DNA from: CAZCEC01 sp964497615 | GTDB taxonomy: Bacteria; Chloroflexota; Anaerolineae; Anaerolineales; UBA6663 | Length of the DNA stretch: 20,448 nucleotides | Direction of reading: 5' to 3' | Assembly: GCA_964497615.1 (NCBI GenBank) | Contig: CAZCEC010000097.1 | Location: 1-20,448, forward strand | Shown here: piece by piece, positions 1-6,329 of the stretch | Layout of the letters: each line of letters starts with the position of its first letter | Numbering within the stretch: position 1 is the stretch's first letter | Position numbers and translations under genes: made by a program | The notes under the pieces: generated by a model | Database searches by the model: none | Seen by the model: only the letters and a program-made list of their open reading frames with translations | Told to the model about the DNA's origin: nothing

Positions 1-1822
1 GAAGCGCGCGTGCCCTCAGCCAGCCGGCGTAGTCGGCCACGATCGAATGGCGCTGTCCGAGCGCCTCGAAGAGCCGCTCGGCACGCGCGGACTCGCCCCG
101 CCCGCTGGCGGCGATGCCCTCCAGCGACAGATCGACCATGGCCTGGTAGGTGTCGTTGAGGGCCTCCAGGGGCACAGCCGAGGGCGAGAACAGAGTGGTC
201 CACGACGACATCAGGCTGAGGCGGGCGGTGCCGTCGCGGTCCAGGTCGTCAACGAGGCCGCCCTGGGTGCGGACGGCATAACCGATGTCGTCGAAGAGTT
301 CGCGCTGATAGGTGTCGCTGCTGCCGTCGGGGCCGGTGGCGGTGAGGTTGAGCCACTCGGCCACGACGAAGTCCTGCGCGAAGGGGAAGCTGCTGATCAA
401 CTCGCTGAACGGCGCCCCCTCGATCAGGGTCTCGCTCGCGCCGACGACGAAGTAGGGAGTGTAGGTGTGCTCGGCGGTGGCATACACAAGACCCGGCGGG
501 TTGCTGCTGGCGACCAGGTGAGCAAAGACCACCGGCTCGCCCACCAATTCCACCGTGTTGAGGGTGGCCGTGAGGGGGTAGGTGCGGTACAGGTTGGTGC
601 CGCCAACGGGGAAGGCGCTGTACTTCTCCACTTCCAGCGCCAGGGTCACCTTGTGGCGCACGCCGTCTGGCAGTTCGGCCAGTTGGCCGCCGGTGGGCGT
701 GCCGAACACCTGCCCCACGGCGGCGCCTGAAAAGCTGGGGTCGAGCGCCGTCCAGCCGCTGCCGGGGAGATAGGCCTCCACCCAGGCGTGGTCCTGGGCC
801 TCGGTGATCAGTGTGGGGTCGTTGGCCGGGTTGGCCGTCTCGGCGCCGGGCGGCACCAGGCCGCTGACGGCGCTGACGGGCGGGAACATGCTCTCGATCA
901 GGGTTTGGGCATCGCCCTGGCTAAGCGTGCCCAGACGGTAGGCGGCAGGGATGCCGCTGGCCCGCAGCAGGGCGATCAGGGCGCTGGCCTGGTCGTAGCC
1001 GTTGCCGGCCGCGCTCCACAAGGTGCCGCGCGCCCCGCGCAGGCTGCCCGCGTAGCTCTCGTAGCCCAGCCCGCGCACGAAGGTGAACAGGGCGGCGGGA
1101 TTGCTGCCAAGGGTGCTGGCCTGGCGCTGGACCACCGGGTCGTTGCAGTTGGCGTCGGGGGTGCAGACCAGCCACTGCGCCAGCCCGTCGGGCGCGAGGC
1201 GGATGGGGCCAGCTTGGGCGCTGACGGCGCGGCCGCGCCAATCGCCAAAGGCCTCCGCGCCCGCGTCCAGATTGGTGAAGTCGGCGGCGTTGGCGGGGGT
1301 GGTGACAGTGATCACGACGCTGGCCTCGCCCAGGGGCGGCAGGTCGCCCAGGTTGACGGCCAGGATTGCGCCGTCACGTTCAACCGGCAGGGAGGCGGAG
1401 TGGAAGGCGGTCGGCGGCCCGGTCAGTTCCAGGGCCAGGGCCGCGCCGTGGATGACGTTCGGGTCGTCGGCGAAATCGGTCGCCAGGATGGCGGCGGTGG
1501 TGGTGGTGACGTCGGCGCCGGGGGCCACATCGGGCCGCAGTTCGGGCGCCATCAGGTTGCGCAGTGTGTAGGTGACGGCCAGCAAGCCGCCGGCCTCGAA
1601 GGTGGATTGGGACTTGACCACCGCCAGGGGCGCGGCGGCGGCTGGCTCTGCCTGGGCCACCGTCGGCAGTGGGGAGGCCGCGCTATCCGCCATTGCAGCC
1701 GGCAGGGGCACGGGCGCCAGGGCCACTGCCCCGCGCGCTGGCTGGGCCAGGAGGGGCTGGACTGTGAGGCTGGCCACGATCACGAGCGACGACAGGGTGT
1801 GGGCGAATGTTCTTCGTAACAT
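1..1822 (-). CDS. Secreted transglutaminase-like protein, partial (C-terminus beyond window)
   Basis: An uninterrupted minus-strand frame runs from ATG at 1822 to the window edge (607 codons) with no stop. The start is preceded by GAGG five bases upstream. Residues 1 to about 27 form a Sec signal peptide (MLRRTF, hydrophobic core, then LLAQPA); a Pro/Ala-rich linker and a beta-rich region with a CTPDANC Cys pair follow. Residues about 265-365 match a transglutaminase-like core: GNGYDQA, then ALIALLRASGIPAAYRLG, then DHAWVEAY (His345) and GWTALDPSF (Asp361). The position where the family has its nucleophilic Cys is Gly275, so thiol chemistry is unlikely; the His and Asp are kept. The rest (about 366-607) I do not recognise. 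Such inactive-looking domains occur, from general knowledge, in large secreted surface proteins. Export is well supported, function is not. It does not appear linked to the hydrogenase genes. Confidence 0.8.
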   Translation of the reverse strand, partial: MLRRTFAHTLSSLVIVASLTVQPLLAQPARGAVALAPVPLPAAMADSAASPLPTVAQAEPAAAAPLAVVKSQSTFEAGGLLAVTYTLRNLMAPELRPDVAPGADVTTTTAAILATDFADDPNVIHGAALALELTGPPTAFHSASLPVERDGAILAVNLGDLPPLGEASVVITVTTPANAADFTNLDAGAEAFGDWRGRAVSAQAGPIRLAPDGLAQWLVCTPDANCNDPVVQRQASTLGSNPAALFTFVRGLGYESYAGSLRGARGTLWSAAGNGYDQASALIALLRASGIPAAYRLGTLSQGDAQTLIESMFPPVSAVSGLVPPGAETANPANDPTLITEAQDHAWVEAYLPGSGWTALDPSFSGAAVGQVFGTPTGGQLAELPDGVRHKVTLALEVEKYSAFPVGGTNLYRTYPLTATLNTVELVGEPVVFAHLVASSNPPGLVYATAEHTYTPYFVVGASETLIEGAPFSELISSFPFAQDFVVAEWLNLTATGPDGSSDTYQRELFDDIGYAVRTQGGLVDDLDRDGTARLSLMSSWTTLFSPSAVPLEALNDTYQAMVDLSLEGIAASGRGESARAERLFEALGQRHSIVADYAGWLRARAL

Positions 1823-1876
1823 GACGGCCTCATTGGCGATCAGCGCCTTAAAACGCTGCGGACCCCGCCAGGGCGG

Positions 1877-2089
1877 CTAGGGTTGGTTTCGGACGGGCGG
1901 CGGATGGGGGAGGGTTGGTTCCTCGACCGCCAGGTGACGGGCCAGATAGGCCAGCAGGCGCTCGGCCCCGCCAAACGCCAGGCGTTCCCCGGTGTGGGGG
2001 TCTTCCAGCGTGGCGCGCCAGGGGTCAGCCTCGCTTTCGCGCCAGAATCGCAGGAGATACGCCTGATAGGTCTGCGCCATTGTGCCCAT
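1877..2089 (-). CDS. Small conserved hypothetical protein (about 67-70 aa)
   Basis: This short frame encodes 70 residues from ATG 2089; a second in-frame ATG at 2080 (MAQTYQAYLLRFWRE) is an equally good start, and neither has a strong Shine-Dalgarno. The sequence contains YLLRFWRE, WRATLEDPHTGER and AERLLAYLARHL, which I recognise as the pattern of a short protein family frequent in Chloroflexota: a beta-rich 'WRA-LEDP-TGER' stretch followed by an amphipathic helix. No catalytic or binding residues are evident and no function is known to me. It lies 84 bases after the hydrogenase operon's last gene and 54 bases before the secreted-protein gene, on the same strand, so it could be read through from the operon, but the gap suggests its own transcription. 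Confidence 0.65.
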   Translation of the reverse strand: MGTMAQTYQAYLLRFWRESEADPWRATLEDPHTGERLAFGGAERLLAYLARHLAVEEPTLPHPPPVRNQP

Positions 2090-2100
2090 AATAGGGGGCG

Positions 2101-2120
2101 AGCGCTTAGAAAGCGCTTAG
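2101..2120. repeat. Short combined direct/inverted repeat between genes
   Basis: AGCGCTT and AAGCGCT (2101-2107, 2111-2117) are perfect inverted arms around AGA, and AGCGCTTAG is also directly repeated (2101-2109, 2112-2120). It sits 12 bases upstream of the small hypothetical gene and downstream of the cNMP-domain gene. It could be an operator for the small gene or a weak terminator; there is no T-run on either side. Confidence 0.4.
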
Positions 2121-2173
2121 TGTGGCGCTGGGGCGGGATTGGGGAAAGGCCCTGGGAGGCGGCGCGGGCAGCC

Positions 2174-2641
2174 TCAGGCGCGGGCCGCGGCCAGGAGCAC
2201 GCGGGTGTCGCGCAGCCGGATGGCCAGGGTCTTGGTCGCCTGGCGCAGGATGTGCTGGGCCAGATCGGCGTCGGTGTCGAGCAGGGCGCGGAGTTGGGCC
2301 GCATCTAGGCGCACCAGGTCGAGGTCAGTGGCGGCGCGCGCGGTGAGCATGTAAAGGTAGGGCTCGATGATGGCTGAGACGCCGAAGACTTCGCCGGGGC
2401 ATACGTCGCTGAGGAAGGACTCCAGGCGGCCGTCCGGCAGGTCGCGGTCAATGATGACTTCGTACAGGTCCACGCTGCCGGTGATGAGCAGATACAGGGC
2501 GGCGGCGGGCTCACCGGCGCTGAAGATCGTCTCTCCGGCGGGCAAGGTCTGGCGGTCGGCCAGCATGGCGAGGGACGCGAGGGCTTCGGCCTCGAGGCCC
2601 CCGAACCACTCGTAGCGGCGCAGCAATTCAGGCGAGATCAT
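2174..2641 (-). CDS. Stand-alone cyclic-nucleotide-binding-domain protein (no HTH)
   Basis: The product is 155 residues from ATG 2641 (MISPELLRRYEWFGGL). This ATG overlaps the stop of the upstream maturation-protease gene as ATGA, which fixes the start; the longer open frame upstream is only a shadow of the protease gene. The fold is that of the CRP/cNMP-binding family: LPAGETIFSAGEPAAALYLL with the typical Gly-rich turns, LITGSVDLY, then a phosphate-binding-cassette-like segment GEVFGVSAI followed by RAATDLDLVRLDA and a C-helix to about residue 150. The chain ends there: no helix-turn-helix domain follows, so it cannot itself be a CRP-type DNA-binding regulator. The cassette departs from the canonical GE-G-E-A...RSA pattern, so the ligand may not be cAMP. 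As last gene of the hydrogenase operon it is probably a sensor or allosteric subunit of the complex (inference). Confidence 0.85.
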   Translation of the reverse strand: MISPELLRRYEWFGGLEAEALASLAMLADRQTLPAGETIFSAGEPAAALYLLITGSVDLYEVIIDRDLPDGRLESFLSDVCPGEVFGVSAIIEPYLYMLTARAATDLDLVRLDAAQLRALLDTDADLAQHILRQATKTLAIRLRDTRVLLAAARA

Positions 2642-3126
2642 GGTGACGGCTCCTCCAGCAATTGCCGAACGCGGGCGGCGGCGATGGGCACCGCCGCCGC
2701 GACGGCCGGGCTGAGTTGTTCGGAGAACTCGAAGACGGTCTGCGCTTCCACGCCCACGACGATGATTTGCGAGGGGAGGGCCGCGCCCAGCCGGCGCCCC
2801 ACGTCCAAGGCGGTTTGCAGGGACGTCTCGTGCGCCGAGGCCAGATGGCCGGCCAATGGGTTGCCCAGCGCCTCGAGCGGGCAGGCATGGACGCTGCCCA
2901 CCGGCCCGCACCCAGTTTGCAGCGCGTCCACCAGGATGGCGCGGTCGTAGCCCATCAGCCGCTCCATCAGCGCCAGCCCGCCGCCCGCGTGCCAGTCAAA
3001 CTCGACGTTGCAGGCCGAGGGGCCGTTGGCCTGCGCCGCCTCGGCCACGCGCCAGCCCACGCCGTCGTCGCCGAGCAGCGGGTTGCCCAGGCCCAGGACC
3101 AGGGTGCGCGGCTCAGTCAGACTCAT
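2638..3126 (-). CDS. [NiFe]-hydrogenase maturation endopeptidase (HyaD/HybD/HycI/FrhD family)
   Basis: A protein of 162 residues, normal for the family. It removes the C-terminal peptide of the hydrogenase large subunit after nickel insertion. The N-terminal beta strand LVLGLGNPLLGDDGVG carries the family motif GNxLxxDxGxG; Asp21 matches the nickel-sensing Glu16 of E. coli HybD, Asp67 (AILVDAL) matches Asp62, and His99 (ASAHETSLQ) matches His93. The gene start lies inside the 3' end of the dodecin gene (14-base overlap) and its stop overlaps the next start as ATGA, so all three should be translationally coupled. Its substrate is almost certainly MvhA from this operon, which has a 27-residue tail after its last ligand motif. 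Subfamily within the M52 peptidases is not resolved. Confidence 0.93.
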   Translation of the reverse strand: MSLTEPRTLVLGLGNPLLGDDGVGWRVAEAAQANGPSACNVEFDWHAGGGLALMERLMGYDRAILVDALQTGCGPVGSVHACPLEALGNPLAGHLASAHETSLQTALDVGRRLGAALPSQIIVVGVEAQTVFEFSEQLSPAVAAAVPIAAARVRQLLEEPSP

Positions 3127-3325
3127 ACTTGAAGCTGACCTTGACCCGGGCGCGGTAGGCGGTCACCTGGCCATCTTCGAGGGTCATGTCCAATTCGACC
3201 ACCTCGGCCACGCGCAGGTCGCGCAGGGTGCTGGCGGCGCGCTCGATGGCGTTGGCGGCGGCTTTCTCCCACGACTCGGGGCTGGTGCCGATCAGTTCGA
3301 TGACTTTGTAGGTGCTGTTGGGCAT
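3113..3325 (-). CDS. Dodecin-family small flavin-binding protein
   Basis: The product is 70 residues: YKVIELIGTSPESWEKAA, a helix, then TLRDLRVAEVVELDM and DGQVTAYRARVKVSFKYE, the beta-alpha-beta-beta fold of dodecins, which assemble into hollow dodecamers that store flavins or coenzyme A. A good Shine-Dalgarno (AGGAGA) precedes ATG 3325. In well-studied dodecins the flavin is stacked by a Trp right after the helix (for example LDWFEV); here the aligned residue is Val39 (LRVAEV). Dodecins without this Trp belong to the same family, but their ligand is less certain. It is placed 10 bases after mvhA and overlaps the protease gene by 14 bases. Co-transcription with the flavoprotein HdrA suggests a flavin-buffering or cofactor-supply role, which is inference. 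Confidence 0.9.
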   Translation of the reverse strand: MPNSTYKVIELIGTSPESWEKAAANAIERAASTLRDLRVAEVVELDMTLEDGQVTAYRARVKVSFKYESD

Positions 3326-3335
3326 GGTGTCTCTC

Positions 3336-4802
3336 CTAGAGGTATTGGCTTAAGACTTTCACTGGCTCTCCATGCGCGTCGCGGATGGTGACTTGCAGAG
3401 GCATCTGCCCCGGCAGGGAGTGGGTAGCGCACCCAAAGCACGGGTCATAGGCGCGGAAGGCCATCTCTACGCGGTTCAGCAGGCCCTCGGTGACGACCTC
3501 GCCGCCGTGGATGAAGCGCTGGGCGGCCTTCTTGATCGACATACTGATGGGGGCATAGTTGTTGGTAGTGCCCACGATCAGGTTGACGCGGGTGAGCACG
3601 CCGCGCGCGTCGGTCCAATAGTGGTGGGTGAGCGTGCCGCGTGGGGCCTCCACCACGCCCACGCCTTCGGTGGGCGCGGCCTGAGGCACGGTGTGGATAT
3701 GGGGCGAGGTGATCTCCGGATCAGCGGCCAGTTCGACCCAGCGCTCGGCGGCGTAGAGCAGTTCGATGAGCCGGGCCCAGTGGGTGGCGAGGCGCTGATG
3801 AACGGGCTTGCCACCCAGGGTGGCGTAGAAGCGCTCATACTCGGCCTGGGCGCGCGGGGTTGCCAGGCCATCGGCGGCGTTGAGGCGCGAGAGCGGGGTG
3901 GCGCAGTACACGCCGGAGTCCTGCCCGTCCACGAAGCCCTTCCAGCCGACCTTCTTGAGATAGGGGAACTTCAGATAGGTCCACGGCTCGACGTGCTCGG
4001 CGATCCAGTCGGTGTACTCGGCCGGGGCGTAGGTCCCCAGCCGTGTGCCATCCGGCCCCACCACGCTGATGCGGCCGTCGTAGAAGTTGACGCGGTTCTG
4101 CTCATCCACGAGGCCCATATAGTAGGTGCGGTGGGTGTAGGCCTCGTCCAGGATCAAGTCGAGGTAGGCACGGCTGCCCAGCACCAGGTCGTCGAAAAGC
4201 TTGAGGCTGAACTGGCCGAACTCCACCGCCCACTCACCCATCTTCAGGATGTCCTGGCGCTGGGCCTCGGTGATGCCCTTGGTGAGGCCGCCGGGGATGG
4301 AGGTGCAGGGGTGCACCTTGCGCCCGCCGATCAGCTCCACCACGGTGTGCCCGTACTTGCGCGCCTGGATGACTTCGCCGCCAATCTCCAGCCCGACCTT
4401 GTGGATGACGCCCAGGATGTTGCGCTCGGCCACGGGCGCATCCGGCCCCATCACGAAGTCGGGTCCGCCCAAGGCGTAGAAGTGGGTGGTGTGGTCGGTA
4501 ACGTAAAAGGCGCTGTAGAGCAGTTCGCGCAGCTTTTTGGCCGCCGAGGGGGGGTCCACATGGTAGACAGCGTCGGCGGCCTTGGCGGCGGCCATGTGGT
4601 GGGCCTCCGGGCACACGCCGCAGATGCGGTTGGTGAGCAGCGGCATTTCCTCCACCGGCCGCCCCACGCAGAAGCGCTCGAAGCCGCGCAGTTCCGGGAT
4701 CTGGAAGTAGGTATTGGCGACGTCGCCGGCCTCGTCCAGGAAGATCTCGATCTTGCCGTGGCCTTCGAGGCGGGTGATGGGGTCAATGGTGATGCGCTGC
4801 AT
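3336..4802 (-). CDS. mvhA: [NiFe] hydrogenase large subunit, MvhA type (group 3c-like)
   Basis: A 488-residue catalytic subunit that binds the NiFe centre and activates H2. The N-terminal motif RLEGHG is followed by the L1 motif RICGVC (Cys61, Cys64) and near the end by the L2 motif DPCFGCATH (Cys455, Cys458, His461). FQIPELRGFERF and NRICGVCPEAHHMA match the Mvh (F420-nonreducing) subgroup best. A 27-residue tail after His461 is the usual substrate of the maturation protease encoded two genes downstream. ATG 4802 has TAGGAG upstream and lies 10 bases after the mvhG stop. No export signal exists on either hydrogenase subunit, so it acts in the cytoplasm. Paired with MvhG, MvhD and HdrABC, it should deliver electrons from H2 to the HdrA flavin. 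Group 3c is inferred from gene order and motifs, not from a tree. Confidence 0.96.
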   Translation of the reverse strand: MQRITIDPITRLEGHGKIEIFLDEAGDVANTYFQIPELRGFERFCVGRPVEEMPLLTNRICGVCPEAHHMAAAKAADAVYHVDPPSAAKKLRELLYSAFYVTDHTTHFYALGGPDFVMGPDAPVAERNILGVIHKVGLEIGGEVIQARKYGHTVVELIGGRKVHPCTSIPGGLTKGITEAQRQDILKMGEWAVEFGQFSLKLFDDLVLGSRAYLDLILDEAYTHRTYYMGLVDEQNRVNFYDGRISVVGPDGTRLGTYAPAEYTDWIAEHVEPWTYLKFPYLKKVGWKGFVDGQDSGVYCATPLSRLNAADGLATPRAQAEYERFYATLGGKPVHQRLATHWARLIELLYAAERWVELAADPEITSPHIHTVPQAAPTEGVGVVEAPRGTLTHHYWTDARGVLTRVNLIVGTTNNYAPISMSIKKAAQRFIHGGEVVTEGLLNRVEMAFRAYDPCFGCATHSLPGQMPLQVTIRDAHGEPVKVLSQYL

Positions 4803-4812
4803 GGCTAATCTC

Positions 4813-5826
4813 CTACTCGGTCCAGGCGGGCTTCGCGGCGCGCAGCAGGGACTTGGCCAGGTTGAAGCGGTAGAACTGGCCGGCCGGGTCGGGCAGACCG
4901 TCGAGGATGCGCTCGATCTCGGCCGGGTCCTGGCTGTCGATCACGGAGGCAAAAGCCGTCATCAGCCGTGCGCCGAAGTCCAACACGCCCTCGGCCGGGC
5001 CGTAGCAGCCGATGCACTGCGCCCCGGCCTGCGGGCACAGCGCGCCGCAGCCGCTGCGGGTGGCGAGGCCGTTGCAGGGGATGCCCTGCTCCAGCAGGCA
5101 CAGATTCGGGTCCGGCGCGGCCAGATGCTGGATGCGGGTAAATTGCTGGATGGTCTTGACGTTGCGGGTGCGGGGGCACTCGTCGCACACGGTGGAGCCG
5201 CCGGCCCCGATGGTGGCGCCGCGCGGGGGCAGTTGAGCCTGGCCGCGCACCACCTGGATCACGAGGTCAATCACGGCTGCGATTTGGTGCGACTCCGGCG
5301 GGCAGCCGGGCAGGTAGTAGTCAACCGGCACCACTTGGTCCAGGGTTCGCAGCACGGGGTAGATTTCGGGCAGGTGGAGCACGCCCTCGGGCGCGCTCCA
5401 GGTGGGCCGGGGCGGCTGGGCGGCGCCATTATCGGTGGTGAGGGTGTGAAAGGCGGTGTCGAGGATGGCCTGAGCCGGGCTGAGGTTGGCGAGGCCGGGG
5501 ATGGAGCCCTGGCAGGCGCAGGCACCGAAGGCCACCAGCACCTGCGACTTGCGGCGCAGGAGCCGGGCCATGGCTTCGTTCTCGCTGTTGCGGATGCCGC
5601 CGTTAAACAGGGTCAGCAGGATGGCGCCATCGGGCAGGGCCTCCACGTCCTTATACTTGGCGTCCATCGCCACCGGCCAGAAGACGACGTCGAAATTCGC
5701 ATCCACCTCGAGGATCTTTTCGTGGATGTTGAGCACAGCGATCTCGCAGCCGCCGCAGGCGGCGGCCCAATACATGGCGAACTTGGGCTTGGGCGAGGCG
5801 GGCGCGGGCAGGGGTTGGTCAGTCAT
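4813..5826 (-). CDS. mvhG: [NiFe] hydrogenase small subunit, MvhG type
   Basis: The product is 337 residues from ATG 5826, chosen because it has AAGGAGG upstream and its ATGA overlaps the mvhD stop; the longer frame upstream is antisense shadow within mvhD. It carries electron-transferring FeS clusters: proximal-cluster motif ACGGCE (Cys24, Cys27), GACACQGS (Cys103, Cys105), LPGCPP, and a Cys-rich C-terminal half (CDECPR, SGCGALCPQ, QCIGCYGP) for two further clusters. There is no twin-arginine signal, consistent with a cytoplasmic group 3 enzyme. It should pass electrons from MvhA to MvhD. It sits between mvhD and mvhA in the order expected for an Mvh-Hdr operon. Confidence 0.95.
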   Translation of the reverse strand: MTDQPLPAPASPKPKFAMYWAAACGGCEIAVLNIHEKILEVDANFDVVFWPVAMDAKYKDVEALPDGAILLTLFNGGIRNSENEAMARLLRRKSQVLVAFGACACQGSIPGLANLSPAQAILDTAFHTLTTDNGAAQPPRPTWSAPEGVLHLPEIYPVLRTLDQVVPVDYYLPGCPPESHQIAAVIDLVIQVVRGQAQLPPRGATIGAGGSTVCDECPRTRNVKTIQQFTRIQHLAAPDPNLCLLEQGIPCNGLATRSGCGALCPQAGAQCIGCYGPAEGVLDFGARLMTAFASVIDSQDPAEIERILDGLPDPAGQFYRFNLAKSLLRAAKPAWTE

Positions 5827-6299
5827 GCCATCACCTCCTTGGCCGGCGCGGCTTCCAGTTGAGTCACCCGGCCATTGGGGCGCGCGGGCCAGTGCAGCGG
5901 GCCCAGGGCGCGCACCTCCTCGACCATCTCGTCGATGGCGGCGGCCAGGCGCACCCCCTCGGCCGCGCTGGCCCACACCAGCCGCAGCCGCTGCGGCTCA
6001 ATGCCCAACTGGGTCAGGGTGCGGCGGAGCAGCAGGAAGCGTCGCAGGGCCTTGTAGTTCTGCTCCACGTAGTGGCACTCGCCGGGGTGGCAGCCGGTGA
6101 TGAGCACCGCGTCGGCGCCGCTGGCCAGGGCCTTGAGCACGAAGGTCGGGTCCAGGCGGCCGGAGCACATCAGCCGGACGAGGCGGACGTTGGGGGCGTA
6201 CTTGACGCGCGCCGTGCCGGCCAGGTCGGCGGCGCGGTAGCTGCACCAGTTGCAGGTGAAGCCGATGATGACGGGTTCAAACGGTTCGGTGTCGGGCAT
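5823..6299 (-). CDS. mvhD: Hydrogenase FeS electron-transfer subunit, MvhD type
   Basis: The product is 158 residues, typical for the MvhD/FlpD family, which carries a [2Fe-2S] cluster and connects the hydrogenase to HdrA. Visible motifs are PVIIGFTCNWCSYRAADLAG (Cys16, Cys19), VRLMCSGRLDP (Cys45) and ITGCHPGECHY (Cys70, Cys75), the five conserved cysteines of the family. GGAGG lies before ATG 6299; the gene begins 30 bases after the hdrA stop and overlaps mvhG by ATGA. Its presence as a separate gene next to hdrA is what marks this as an Mvh-Hdr complex, not a stand-alone hydrogenase. Confidence 0.94.
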   Translation of the reverse strand: MPDTEPFEPVIIGFTCNWCSYRAADLAGTARVKYAPNVRLVRLMCSGRLDPTFVLKALASGADAVLITGCHPGECHYVEQNYKALRRFLLLRRTLTQLGIEPQRLRLVWASAAEGVRLAAAIDEMVEEVRALGPLHWPARPNGRVTQLEAAPAKEVMA

Positions 6300-6329
6300 C
6301 GTCGTCCTCCACGGGTTGGCCGGCTCCGG

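Noticed and set aside
47..1819. Plus-strand frames of 227 and 343 residues at 47-730 and 788-1819
   Set aside because: They are antisense to the secreted transglutaminase-like gene, have low-complexity Gly/Ala/Gln/Arg composition, and the minus frame is uninterrupted with a signal peptide.
2642..2911. N-terminal extension of the cNMP-domain frame
   Set aside because: It overlaps the maturation protease and is Arg/Gly-rich; the ATGA-coupled ATG 2641 gives a complete domain.
3372..4808. 478-residue plus-strand open frame opposite mvhA
   Set aside because: It lies fully antisense to a firmly identified hydrogenase gene, is rich in Gly/Val/His/Asp repeats typical of GC-rich shadow frames, and shows no domain or ribosome site.
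5827..5976. N-terminal extension of the mvhG frame
   Set aside because: It lies within mvhD, has GRGG/GRR low-complexity sequence, and ATG 5826 has an excellent Shine-Dalgarno and ATGA coupling.
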